From contig DATKPE010000056.1 in NCBI GenBank assembly GCA_035524335.1, positions 28,909 to 92,908 of the forward strand: a DNA stretch of 64,000 bases. The letters are read 5' to 3'. The notes beneath the pieces were generated by a model. The model searched no databases, had not been told where the DNA came from, and saw only the letters and a program-made list of their open reading frames with translations. Origin of the DNA: DATKPE01 sp035524335 (GTDB taxonomy: Bacteria > Bacteroidota > Ignavibacteria > UBA10030 > SZUA-254). The position numbers and the translations under genes are program-made. Shown here piece by piece: positions 35,672 through 43,765 of the stretch (positions are counted from its first letter, which is position 1; each line of letters starts with the position of its first letter).

Positions 35672-36403
35672 TCAGGCACCCCGAACGATCTGCAGATCGA
35701 ACAGATTGCGGATGCCGACCAGTTCGGAAGTGAAAAACGGTTCTCCGTACTGAACCCCGATCCTGCCTCCGAACTGCCGGGCCCGGGCCTCTACGAACTC
35801 GAGGAACGATTTTTCACTCAGCATCGTCTTCGGTTCCTTCGATTTCGGATTATAGAACTGCGAGGAAAAGGCAAGAATTGCGTCCCGTCGCCGGTTGTAG
35901 ACGCTCGAAATATCGACGATGAACGAGGGTTGAAATTCGTGCCACTGCATGAACTGGAAATAGGCGTGGGGCCGCCAGGGTTCCTGTGCTTTTCCCTTCA
36001 GTTTCGTGCCAAGCTTGCTGAGTCCGCTGTAAAACCACGCCTCGACACAGAGATGGTGAGCGTGCACATGATCAGGGTGACGCTCCCGGTGGTAGGGAAT
36101 GAGGAGGTATTTCGGGCGCACCCGACGGAGAACCTGAATCAGCTTCAGCTTCGATTCCCTGTCGACCCGGATGTCGCCGTCGGCCAGCCGGAGATTTTCC
36201 CTGAAATGCACCCCCAGGCATTCCGCGGCCCGCCGGGCTTCCTGCCTTCGGATGCTCCGTGAACCGCGGGTCCCGAGTTCTCCCTCCGTGAGGTCGAGGA
36301 TTCCAACGGCGGAACCCTGCGCAACAGCCTTCGCAAGCGTTCCGCCGCAGCAGAGCTCGATATCATCCGGATGCGCACCGATCGCAAGTATGTCAATTTC
36401 CAC
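35672..36403 (-). CDS. bshB1: Bacillithiol biosynthesis deacetylase BshB1
   Basis: 243 residues from a GTG start with GAAGGAG 5 nt upstream. It removes the acetyl group of GlcNAc-malate, the second step of bacillithiol synthesis. The PIG-L/LmbE zinc motif is ILAIGAHPDDIELCCGGTLAK (residues 5-25), followed by LDLTEGELGTRGSRSIRRQEARRAAECLGV and LRLADGDIRVDRESKL. HPDHVHAHHL carries the second His ligand set, and WHEFQPSFIVDISSVYNRRRDAILAFSSQF is typical of BshB1. bshA and bshC are not in the window. A promoter is seen upstream. Confidence 0.93.
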   Translation of the reverse strand: MEIDILAIGAHPDDIELCCGGTLAKAVAQGSAVGILDLTEGELGTRGSRSIRRQEARRAAECLGVHFRENLRLADGDIRVDRESKLKLIQVLRRVRPKYLLIPYHRERHPDHVHAHHLCVEAWFYSGLSKLGTKLKGKAQEPWRPHAYFQFMQWHEFQPSFIVDISSVYNRRRDAILAFSSQFYNPKSKEPKTMLSEKSFLEFVEARARQFGGRIGVQYGEPFFTSELVGIRNLFDLQIVRGA

Positions 36404-36438
36404 GTCTGCTCCTTCAGCAATTTTCCCGTAATATGATT

Positions 36439-36469
36439 TGAATATAGACAGTCATGCTGAAAAAGGCAA
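36439..36469 (-). promoter_or_regulatory. Promoter TTG-N20-TATATTCA for bshB1
   Basis: On the minus strand, TTG (36469-36467), 20 nt, TATATTCA (36446-36439), 36 nt upstream of the GTG start. Confidence 0.5.
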
Positions 36470-36522
36470 AAAGTGAACATTCACAAAATATTCCTATATT
36501 GGGGCACATTACACGGTTGACC

Positions 36523-37719
36523 ATGGCACAACAGACAACAACGGTCCTGACAGTCGGGGAACTCACGCGGAGGATCCGGCAGGTCCTCGAGGAAGGTGTC
36601 GGATCGGTGACACTTCGGGGGGAGATATCCAATTTCAAGCGGCACACGTCGGGTCATATGTATTTCACGCTGAAGGATGACCAGGCGCAGATCCAGGCTG
36701 TTCTCTGGCGGAGCAGGGCCCAGACCCTTTCGTTTACGCCGCAGGACGGAATGATCGTTGTCGTCCGCGGTTCAGTGACAGTGTACGAGGTCCGGGGGGT
36801 CTATCAGATCGATGTGGTTCGGATCGAACCGCTCGGCGCCGGCGAACTCCAGCTCGCGTTCGAGCGGCTGAAGCGGAAGCTTGCGGCTGAAGGGCTTTTC
36901 GATCAGGCGCGTAAGAAGCCCCTGCCGGCCTATCCGATGCGGATCGGCGTGGTAACGTCGCCGACAGGTGCGGCGCTCCAGGATATTCTCAACATTCTCC
37001 GGCGGCGCTGTCCTGCGGTCGAGGTCGTGCTTGCACCGGCCACCGTCCAGGGTCCCGGTGCGGCCGATGAGATCGCTGGGGCGATCGCCCTCTGCAATTC
37101 ATACGGAAAACTGGATGTTCTGATCGTCGGCCGGGGGGGAGGATCGCTGGAAGATCTCTGGCCGTTCAATGAGGAAATCGTCGCACGAGCGATTGCCGGA
37201 TCGCGCATCCCGGTGATCAGCGCCGTAGGTCACGAAATCGACGTGACAATCTCAGACTACGCCGCCGATCTCCGTGCCCCGACGCCGTCGGCGGCAGCCG
37301 AGCTGGTCGTTCCGACCGCGGATCATCTGTTTGAATTTGTACGCGAATTTTGCTATAATTCCCACCAAAGAATGCGCGAACAGATAATCTCCTCCAGAAC
37401 TCATATCGCTTCCCTGATAAGGAGTTACGCGTTCAACCGGCCGTCAGAAGAACTCCGGCAGTATTCCCAGCGCCTTGATGAACTGACCCGGGGTATGGAT
37501 CACCTGCTCGATCACCGGACGGAACTCTCCCGTGAACGGCTTACCTCGCTCACCAAACGCATGCACGCTCTCAACCCGGTAAGTGTCCTCCAGCGCGGGT
37601 ACGCCATTATCCGCCGCGATGGAACGATCGTTCCCCGGGCCGGCCTGGTCCGGCCGGAGGAGCGGATCGAGATTGAATTTCATGACGGCCGGGTTCAGGC
37701 CGTCGTTCAGGAACCATGA
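36523..37719 (+). CDS. xseA: Exodeoxyribonuclease VII large subunit
   Basis: 398 residues from ATG 36523; an upstream frame extends to 36454 but begins outside the conserved domain. It degrades single-stranded DNA with XseB. The N-terminal OB fold is TLRGEISNFKRHTSGHMYFTLKDDQAQIQAVLWR, followed by PMRIGVVTSPTGAALQDILNIL and DVLIVGRGGGSLEDLWPFNEEIVARAIAGSRIPVISAVGHEID, the catalytic core. The C-terminal part is coiled-coil (HQRMREQII to LTKRMHAL), and the closing VLQRGYAIIRR-DGTIV is the usual XseA end. Its TGA overlaps xseB (ATGA). It starts the xseA-xseB-dxs-oxidoreductase-ribD-ribE operon. Confidence 0.95.
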   Translation: MAQQTTTVLTVGELTRRIRQVLEEGVGSVTLRGEISNFKRHTSGHMYFTLKDDQAQIQAVLWRSRAQTLSFTPQDGMIVVVRGSVTVYEVRGVYQIDVVRIEPLGAGELQLAFERLKRKLAAEGLFDQARKKPLPAYPMRIGVVTSPTGAALQDILNILRRRCPAVEVVLAPATVQGPGAADEIAGAIALCNSYGKLDVLIVGRGGGSLEDLWPFNEEIVARAIAGSRIPVISAVGHEIDVTISDYAADLRAPTPSAAAELVVPTADHLFEFVREFCYNSHQRMREQIISSRTHIASLIRSYAFNRPSEELRQYSQRLDELTRGMDHLLDHRTELSRERLTSLTKRMHALNPVSVLQRGYAIIRRDGTIVPRAGLVRPEERIEIEFHDGRVQAVVQEP

Positions 37720-37949
37720 GCATGCCGAGACAGAAGGAACAGAGTTTCGAAGAGATCATGAAACGGCTTGAAACCATCGTCGAGCAGATGGAGCGGGGGG
37801 ATCTCCCCCTCGATAAATCCGTTCAGCTGTATGAAGAAGGAATAGGCCTTTCCAAGCTCTGCCTCGAACACCTCCGGAAAACGGAAGTGAAGCTGAAGCG
37901 GCTGAGCAAGGAACTGGACGGGAGTTTTACGCTGACCGAGGAGGAATGA
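37716..37949 (+). CDS. xseB: Exodeoxyribonuclease VII small subunit
   Basis: 77 residues, normal for XseB, which binds XseA. The helical pattern SFEEIMKRLETIVEQMERGDLPLDKSVQLYEEGIGLSKLCLEHL is the family signature. The start overlaps the xseA stop (ATGA) and its own stop overlaps the dxs start (ATGA at 37946-37949). A second ATG two codons on is possible. Confidence 0.95.
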   Translation: MSMPRQKEQSFEEIMKRLETIVEQMERGDLPLDKSVQLYEEGIGLSKLCLEHLRKTEVKLKRLSKELDGSFTLTEEE

Positions 37950-39880
37950 ACGGCTTCATGCCCGAGACGCAATATCCATATCTGAGCAGAATCGATTCGC
38001 CGGCCGATCTCCGGAAACTCTCCGTGCCGGAGCTTAAAACGGTCGCCGCAGAAGTGCGTGAATTCATCATCGACACCATCTCGAAGGTCGGCGGTCACCT
38101 CGGCGCGGGTCTCGGAAGCGTCGAACTGGCGGTCGCGCTCCATTACGTCTACAACACCCCGATCGACAAGCTTGTCTGGGACGTCGGTCATCAGGCCTAT
38201 CCCCACAAGGTCCTGACCGGGCGCCGGGACACGTTTCATACCATCCGCCAGCTCGACGGCCTCAGCGGTTTTCTCCGGCGGGCGGAGAGCGAATACGACA
38301 GCTTCGGCGCGGGCCATGCCAGCACCGCCATCTCCGCCGCTCTCGGCATGGCGGTCGCACGCGACCTTGCCAAAGAGAGCTACAAGGTGGTCGCCATCGT
38401 CGGCGACGGCTCCATGACGGGGGGGATGGTCTACGAGGCGATGAACAACGCCGGGATCCGGAAAAGCAATCTGGTCGTGGTTCTGAACGACAACAATATG
38501 TCGATCGCGCCGAATGTCTGGGCGATCTCGAATTACTTCACGGAGCTGATCGCCAATCCGTCGTACAATAAATTCAAGGCGAACGTCTGGGACCTGACGG
38601 GCAAAATGGATGCGCTGGGCGACCGGATCCGGAAAATCGCCTCTCGCGTCGAAGAGGGGATCAAGGTCATCGTCACCCCCGGCATGCTTTTCGAGGCACT
38701 CGGTTTCCGGTACTTCGGCCCGATCAACGGGCACAACATCGCCCAGCTGGTCAGGATCTTTCGCGAAGTGAGGGAATTTTCCGGTCCGGTGCTCGTCCAT
38801 ACCATCACCCGAAAAGGGAAGGGGTACAAACCTGCGGAAGAAGACGTTCAGGCCCTGCACGGCGTGACGCCGTTCGACAAGGTAACGGGGATCTCCCCCA
38901 AGAAACCGGAAACCACACCGCCGTATACGAAAATCTTCGGGGCAACGGTGGTCGAGCTCGCACGTGAAAATCCCCGGCTTGTCGGGATCACCGCGGCGAT
39001 GCCGGACGGCACCGGCCTCGATCAGCTCCAGAAGGCGATGCCGGACCGGTTTTTCGATGTCGGCATCGCGGAACAGCACGCAGTCACATTTGCGGGAGGT
39101 CTCGCCACCCAGGGATTTGTGCCGGTGGTGGCGATCTATTCGACCTTCCTCCAGCGGGCGTTCGATCAGATTACGCACGACATCACGCTTCAGAAGCTCC
39201 ATGTCGTTTTCTGCCTCGATCGGGGCGGGCTGGTCGGCGCCGACGGACCGACGCATCACGGCGTGTTCGATTTTGCCTACGGCCGCGCATTGCCGGGCAT
39301 GATTGTCATGGCGCCGAAGGACGAAAACGAGCTCCGCCACATGCTTTACACAGCGGTCACCCGGATCGACGGTCCGGTCATGATGCGCTACCCGCGCGGA
39401 AACGGCCTTGGTGTCCCGCAGACGCCCTTTGCCCCGGTGCCCGTCGGCGTGAGCGAATGCCTGCGCCCCGGGAAGGACGTCGCTCTCCTGGCCATCGGCA
39501 ATATGGTCGCCCCTTCGCTGAAGGCGGCCGAGTTTCTGCAGAAGGACGGCATTGACGCAGAAGTGGTCAACATGCGGTTTGTCAAGCCGATCGATACCGC
39601 GCGCATCGCGGACGTCTGCAGGCGGTTCCGCTATGTCCTGACGATCGAGGATCATGTCGTCACCGGAGGCTTCGGAAGCGCCGTCCTCGAAGCGGTCGCC
39701 GCACAGCACCGGGAGACGCCGCAGGTGATGGTGCACGGCATTCCGGACGCCTTCATCGAACATGGAACTCCTGCGGAACTGTATGCGATGCTGAAACTCG
39801 ACGCTCCGGGCATCGCGAGCATCACCAAGGATTTTTTCAGAAATCAGCCACATTTCCCCTCACTCACAACGGTCGTCTGA
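37946..39880 (+). CDS. dxs: 1-deoxy-D-xylulose-5-phosphate synthase
   Basis: 644 residues. First enzyme of the MEP isoprenoid pathway; condenses pyruvate and glyceraldehyde-3-phosphate with thiamine diphosphate. The TPP-binding motif is GDGSMTGGMVYEAMNNAG (about residues 151-168), preceded by WDVGHQAYPHKVLTGR. The mid domain has GPINGHNI and the pyrimidine-binding region GIAEQHAVTFAGGLA with the catalytic Glu. The C-terminal transketolase domain starts near residue 500 (YPRGNG). It overlaps xseB by 4 nt, a common arrangement in this group. Confidence 0.97.
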   Translation: MNGFMPETQYPYLSRIDSPADLRKLSVPELKTVAAEVREFIIDTISKVGGHLGAGLGSVELAVALHYVYNTPIDKLVWDVGHQAYPHKVLTGRRDTFHTIRQLDGLSGFLRRAESEYDSFGAGHASTAISAALGMAVARDLAKESYKVVAIVGDGSMTGGMVYEAMNNAGIRKSNLVVVLNDNNMSIAPNVWAISNYFTELIANPSYNKFKANVWDLTGKMDALGDRIRKIASRVEEGIKVIVTPGMLFEALGFRYFGPINGHNIAQLVRIFREVREFSGPVLVHTITRKGKGYKPAEEDVQALHGVTPFDKVTGISPKKPETTPPYTKIFGATVVELARENPRLVGITAAMPDGTGLDQLQKAMPDRFFDVGIAEQHAVTFAGGLATQGFVPVVAIYSTFLQRAFDQITHDITLQKLHVVFCLDRGGLVGADGPTHHGVFDFAYGRALPGMIVMAPKDENELRHMLYTAVTRIDGPVMMRYPRGNGLGVPQTPFAPVPVGVSECLRPGKDVALLAIGNMVAPSLKAAEFLQKDGIDAEVVNMRFVKPIDTARIADVCRRFRYVLTIEDHVVTGGFGSAVLEAVAAQHRETPQVMVHGIPDAFIEHGTPAELYAMLKLDAPGIASITKDFFRNQPHFPSLTTVV

Positions 39881-39892
39881 CCCCACGGACCC

Positions 39893-40903
39893 ATGAAAAA
39901 ACTTCGCGTCGGCATCGTCGGCCTCGGCTGGGTATCCCAGGTCTTTCATCTTCCGATCCTTTTAAAACTTGAGGATGTGGAAATCGTCGCATTGTGCGAC
40001 CGGGACCGCTCCCGGGCTGGGATGATCAGCGAGCGGTTCGGAAAGTTCCGCACCTACACGGACTATCAGCAGATGCTCATGAAGGAGGATCTCGACGCCG
40101 TCACCATCTGCACGCCGACGGACGCTCACCTGCCGATCACGCTGGCCGCCCTGGAAGCCGGGAAGGACGTCTTCGTCGAAAAACCGATCGCCCGCCGCTA
40201 TTCCGAGGCGCTCCTCATGGCCGAGAAGGCCCGCGAGACAAAGCGGCACCTGATGGTCGGCATGAACAACCGGTTCCGGCCGGATACGATGATCCTCAAG
40301 AGCTTCATCGAAAAGGGGGAGCTCGGCAAAATATTTTATGCGAAGGCCGGATGGCTCAAAAAACTCGCAAACAATAATCCCTGGATCACCCACAAGGACA
40401 AGGCGGGCGGGGGAGTTCTGCTCGATCTCGGCATCGTGATGATCGATCTGATCCTCTGGATGATCGGATTTCCCCCGGTGTCGCGCGTCAGCGCCAAAAT
40501 GTACATGCACAAGACGAAATCGGTGGAGGATTCGTGTGTCGTTTTCCTGGAAATGAAGTACGGGATCGCGGTCACCATCGAGGTAAGCTGGTCGTTCCAG
40601 TCCGCCGACGACTTCTTTTTCTGCGACTTCTTCGGTTCGGAAGGAAGCGCGATGATCAACCCTCTCCGGATCAACAAACAACTGCACGGGAACCTTGTGA
40701 ATGTGACCCCGGCGAAAATTGAATCGCCCCAGAATCTTCATAAAAAAAGCTACGAGAACGAACTCAGGCACTTTGTCGGCGCCTCCCTCGGATTTCACCA
40801 GATCGTCTCCACCGCCGAGGAAGCGGTGAGCCGGATGAAAATCGTCGATGCAATATACCAGTCGGCCCAGAAGGGGAAGGAGATCGTCTTCAAAAATCCG
40901 TGA
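39893..40903 (+). CDS. Gfo/Idh/MocA family oxidoreductase
   Basis: 336 residues. NAD(P)-binding Rossmann start LRVGIVGLGWVSQVFHLPILLKL (residues 3-25), followed by DAVTICTPTDAHLPITLAALEAGKDVFVEKPIARRYSEA, where EKP is the conserved substrate/cofactor motif. The C-terminal domain has the typical sheet (SCVVFLEMKYGIAVTIEVSWSF). Substrate not predictable. It lies between dxs (12 nt) and ribD; a role in isoprenoid or sugar metabolism is only a guess. Confidence 0.88.
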   Translation: MKKLRVGIVGLGWVSQVFHLPILLKLEDVEIVALCDRDRSRAGMISERFGKFRTYTDYQQMLMKEDLDAVTICTPTDAHLPITLAALEAGKDVFVEKPIARRYSEALLMAEKARETKRHLMVGMNNRFRPDTMILKSFIEKGELGKIFYAKAGWLKKLANNNPWITHKDKAGGGVLLDLGIVMIDLILWMIGFPPVSRVSAKMYMHKTKSVEDSCVVFLEMKYGIAVTIEVSWSFQSADDFFFCDFFGSEGSAMINPLRINKQLHGNLVNVTPAKIESPQNLHKKSYENELRHFVGASLGFHQIVSTAEEAVSRMKIVDAIYQSAQKGKEIVFKNP

Positions 40904-40959
40904 GAGGGGTTTCACCACCCTCTTCCGGTACGCCGCAGTTGACCCGCACGCCCAGACAG

Positions 40960-42096
40960 ATGCCGCACACCCGCACAACACATCTCCGCCGGTCCGATGA
41001 ACAGTTCATGCGGCTGGCGATCGGCCTGGCCCGCAGAGGGGGATCGGGTGTAAGCCCGAATCCACGCGTCGGCGCACTCCTCGTACGGAACGGCCGGATT
41101 ATTGGACGGGGATGGCACCGGATATTCGGGGGTCCACATGCGGAAGTGATGGCCATCCGCAATGCCCGGGGACCTGTCCGGGGCGCGACGATCTATGTCA
41201 ATCTGGAACCGTGCAACATTTACGGAAAAACTCCTCCCTGCACCGATCTCCTCATCCGCTCCGGCATCCGCCGCGTCGTGGTCGGATCGTTGGATCCCAA
41301 TCCCGCGGTCTCGGGACGCGGGATCCGTCAGCTCAGGAAGGCGGGCATCCGCGTCACCACAGGCGTCCTCCGCGATGAATGCGAGACGCTGAACGAGGAC
41401 TTCGCAAAGTATATCCGCCAGAATATCCCGTTCGTCACCCTGAAAATTGCACAGACCCTCGATGGACGCATTGCAGACACCTCGGGCCGGTCAAAATGGA
41501 TCACGGGGCCGGCGGCACGGGCTTCGGTCCACCGTATGAGGGCGGAAAGCGACGCAATCCTCGTCGGCGCCGGGACGGTAAACGCCGACAACCCGCGCCT
41601 GACCGCACGGATCAGCCGCACACCCGGACCGCTCCGCATCGTCCTGGACGGCCGGCTCACAACCCGGCCGGGTGCCCGGATCTTCGGCAATCAGCGGGTG
41701 GCCAAAACCATTCTCCTGACGGATGGGAGGTATCTGAGAAAAAACCCGACCCGAAAGAGAGCTTTCGAGCGCCGTGGAATTGCGCTCTTCGCGTTCCGCA
41801 CCGCCACTGCCGGGAAAATATCACTGCGGGATATCCTCCGATTCCTCGGAACCGCCGGCATCAAAGCACTCTTCGTGGAAGGCGGAGCGGGAATATTTTC
41901 CCGGTTTCTGGAGGAGGACTGCGCGGACCGCATCCTCTGCTATACGACAGGACTTATTCTGGGAGCCGGACTCCCGGCGATATCGTACGAGAAGCCGCTC
42001 CCGCTCACCGGGGCAAAGCGCCTGCATCGGGTTTCGTACGAGCGGATCGGGGACGACATATTGATCACGGGATATTGCACCACTTTGCGGAGCTGA
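40960..42096 (+). CDS. ribD: Riboflavin biosynthesis deaminase/reductase RibD
   Basis: 378 residues from ATG 40960; a GTG at 40900 overlapping the upstream stop would add 20. It deaminates and then reduces the pyrimidine intermediate of riboflavin synthesis. The deaminase domain begins EQFMRLAIGLARRGGSGVSPNPRVGALLVRNG, then the zinc motif HAE in GGPHAEVMAI and the second ligand pair in LEPCNIYGKTPPCTDLLI, where the usual SH after PC is NI. The reductase domain (LKIAQTLDGRIADTSGRSKWITG, then DAILVGAGTVNADNPRLT and LFVEGGAGIFSRFLEE) is complete. It is followed 2 nt later by ribE. Confidence 0.95.
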   Translation: MPHTRTTHLRRSDEQFMRLAIGLARRGGSGVSPNPRVGALLVRNGRIIGRGWHRIFGGPHAEVMAIRNARGPVRGATIYVNLEPCNIYGKTPPCTDLLIRSGIRRVVVGSLDPNPAVSGRGIRQLRKAGIRVTTGVLRDECETLNEDFAKYIRQNIPFVTLKIAQTLDGRIADTSGRSKWITGPAARASVHRMRAESDAILVGAGTVNADNPRLTARISRTPGPLRIVLDGRLTTRPGARIFGNQRVAKTILLTDGRYLRKNPTRKRAFERRGIALFAFRTATAGKISLRDILRFLGTAGIKALFVEGGAGIFSRFLEEDCADRILCYTTGLILGAGLPAISYEKPLPLTGAKRLHRVSYERIGDDILITGYCTTLRS

Positions 42097-42098
42097 GT

Positions 42099-42740
42099 AT
42101 GTTTACCGGCATCATACAGGATGTTGGGCGGATCGTGGGTGCCGCGCCTCTCGGCGGCGGCATCAGGCTGAACATTCATTCGCGGCTCGCTGAGAAACTG
42201 AAGGTGAGCGACAGTGTCGCCGTCAACGGTGTATGTCAGACGGTTGTGGCACGCGATACGCAGAGTTTCGAAGTCGTTGCCGTTGAGGAAACGCTGAAAA
42301 AAACGACCTTCAGCGGCATCAAAGGGGGGGAGAACGTCAATCTTGAACTGCCGGTCCGTCCGGAAGAACTCTTGGGAGGACATCTCGTCCAGGGGCATGT
42401 CGATCTTGTCGCGAAGGTTGGGTCCGTCGAGCAGCTGGCAACCAGCACCGTCTATGAAATTCAGCTCCCCGCGGAGAAGATGCACTACCTCGTGCACACC
42501 GGATCCATCGCGGTCGACGGCGTGAGCCTGACGGTGGCGGAAGTCCTCAATGCGTCGTTCAAGGTGGCGATCATTCCCCATACGCTGGATAAAACGATTT
42601 TTCCGGAATACAGACCGGGGACCGGGGTAAACATCGAATTCGACGTGATCGGCAAATATATCGAGAGGATGCTCCGGGCAGGGATAGGACAACAGGGTGG
42701 CCGATATTCGGTCGACGACCTCAGGGCAAATGGATTTTAA
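42099..42740 (+). CDS. ribE: Riboflavin synthase alpha subunit
   Basis: 213 residues. It dismutates two lumazines to riboflavin. Two lumazine-binding repeats are visible: MFTGIIQDVGRIV to VEETLKKTTFSGIKGGENVNLE (residues 1-90) and GHLVQGHVDLVAKV to NIEFDVIGKYIERMLRA (residues 100-190). Both contain the conserved VAVNGVCQTV and IAVDGVSLTV motifs. It starts 2 nt after ribD, completing a two-gene riboflavin pair; ribA/B and ribH are not in the window. No FMN riboswitch is seen upstream of ribD. Confidence 0.95.
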   Translation: MFTGIIQDVGRIVGAAPLGGGIRLNIHSRLAEKLKVSDSVAVNGVCQTVVARDTQSFEVVAVEETLKKTTFSGIKGGENVNLELPVRPEELLGGHLVQGHVDLVAKVGSVEQLATSTVYEIQLPAEKMHYLVHTGSIAVDGVSLTVAEVLNASFKVAIIPHTLDKTIFPEYRPGTGVNIEFDVIGKYIERMLRAGIGQQGGRYSVDDLRANGF

Positions 42741-42752
42741 GGCTTTTTAAGG

Positions 42753-42770
42753 GGTAATTCAAAAATTACC
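42753..42770 (+). other. Perfect 7-bp hairpin between ribE and the secG promoter
   Basis: GGTAATT (42753-42759) pairs with AATTACC (42764-42770) around a CAAA loop; the -33 TTG of secG follows directly at 42771. No T run follows at once, so it may be a weak terminator for ribE or an operator. Confidence 0.4.
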
Positions 42771-42801
42771 TTGATATTCTTCTCCAAAATTCGTATATTT
42801 T
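42771..42801 (+). promoter_or_regulatory. Promoter TTG-N20-TATATTTT for secG
   Basis: TTG at 42771-42773, 20 nt, TATATTTT at 42794-42801; the secG ATG with a GAGGAG ribosome site follows at 42827. Confidence 0.6.
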
Positions 42802-42826
42802 TTGATTCAAAAAAATTGAGGAGTAT

Positions 42827-43174
42827 ATGTACGGTGTACTGATCGCGTTGGAAATTCTGACCAGCATACTGCTGATCATCGTCGTTTTAATGCAATCCAG
42901 CAAGGGAGGAGGATTGGCGGGGTCGTTCGGGGGAGGGAATATGGGGACGGTGTTCGGTGTCCGGCGGACAGCGGACTTCCTCAGCAAATCCACCTGGGTT
43001 CTTGCGGCAATTTTCATTGGACTCTGCCTCATCATCAACATCTTCTTTCTGCCCGGCAGGAACGAAGCGGCGGAGAGCATTATTCAGCGGAGCACCGCCC
43101 CGACGAGCGTTCCGCGGCCTTCGGCTCCGCGGACAGTTCCGCAGACCACCCCCGCGCAACAGCCGGCCAAGTAA
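42827..43174 (+). CDS. secG: Preprotein translocase subunit SecG
   Basis: 115 residues. Non-essential SecYEG subunit. Two membrane helices (LIALEILTSILLIIVVLMQSS and TWVLAAIFIGLCLIINIFFL) with the conserved loop QSSKGGGLAGSFGGGNMGTVFGVRRTADFLSKST between them; this is an unmistakable SecG pattern. The C-terminus is Pro/Thr-rich (PTSVPRPSAPRTVPQTTPA), as in many Bacteroidota SecG. It has a clear AGGAG site, unlike most genes here. Confidence 0.94.
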   Translation: MYGVLIALEILTSILLIIVVLMQSSKGGGLAGSFGGGNMGTVFGVRRTADFLSKSTWVLAAIFIGLCLIINIFFLPGRNEAAESIIQRSTAPTSVPRPSAPRTVPQTTPAQQPAK

Positions 43175-43184
43175 TTTGCCCTGT

Positions 43185-43206
43185 ACCGGCCGCAACCGGT
43201 TTTTTT
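43185..43206 (+). terminator. Short terminator after secG
   Basis: ACCGG (43185-43189) pairs with CCGGT (43196-43200) around a 6-nt loop, followed by T6. The short stem makes it weak; tRNA-Lys begins 4 nt after the T run, so read-through is possible. Confidence 0.55.
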
Positions 43207-43209
43207 CAG

Positions 43210-43285
<76 letters not shown>

Positions 43286-43329
43286 TTTGGGCCCCTCATT
43301 AAAACCATTTGTGGTTCCCAAAAATAACT

Positions 43330-43372
43330 GAAGTTAACACGCATGATTACCCGGTGGTTAACTTCTTTTTTC
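43330..43372 (+). terminator. Terminator after tRNA-Lys
   Basis: A 9-bp perfect stem GAAGTTAAC (43330-43338) / GTTAACTTC (43357-43365) around an 18-nt loop, followed by T6. Confidence 0.75.
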
Positions 43373-43548
43373 CGAAGCGGTTCCTGCACTCCCGCCAATC
43401 AACCTGCGCACTATTCAACCGCTGATTTCCCCATCATAGCGGTTTTTCCAGGCATTATCTGTCCTTTTTCATCCGTTGAATTTTTTCTGATTGCTCAGAA
43501 GGGCTTCCCGAAATGTTTCCTTATGGTGAATCTACCCGGATCTGAAAG

Positions 43549-43579
43549 TTGATATTTGACGGCCGATCACGTACTTTCC
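43549..43579 (+). promoter_or_regulatory. Promoter-like TTG-N20-TACTTTCC before the Kelch gene
   Basis: TTG at 43549-43551, 20 nt, TACTTTCC at 43572-43579. If used, it would leave a leader of about 190 nt before the Kelch gene. Confidence 0.35.
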
Positions 43580-43765
43580 TTTAGGAACGAACGGGGGAGC
43601 ATGGCGGCTGTCTATCCACACGGATAATCAAAAATCCACACGAGCCGGATCTCCACCGAGTCCGCAGACATCCTCATTCAGTATTTCAAAAAGACACCAG
43701 GACATGAATCTGGCGTCTGATATACTACTCACCGCCGTATCGACATTCGGTCATTAAAACAAATA

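Larger units (their letters stand above)
43286..43765. other. 480-nt gap between tRNA-Lys and the Kelch gene
   Basis: It holds the tRNA terminator (43330-43372), a -33/-7 promoter match (43549-43579) and otherwise AT-richer DNA without a supported gene. A 69-codon open frame at 43343-43552 overlaps the terminator and resembles no protein. No repeat of the tRNA 3' end was seen downstream, so there is no sign of an integrated element. Confidence 0.5.

Noticed and set aside
36495..36502. TATATTGG before xseA as a -7 box
   Set aside because: No TTG lies 20 nt upstream, so it fails the rule met by the other promoters.
37823..39853. A 676-codon minus-strand frame across dxs
   Set aside because: Mirror frame of dxs; no recognisable motif.
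40900..40960. Possible FMN riboswitch before ribD
   Set aside because: Only about 57 nt separate the genes and no conserved FMN-element pattern is visible.
43343..43552. A 69-codon plus-strand frame after tRNA-Lys
   Set aside because: Its beginning overlaps a strong terminator, no ribosome site precedes it and the sequence resembles no protein.
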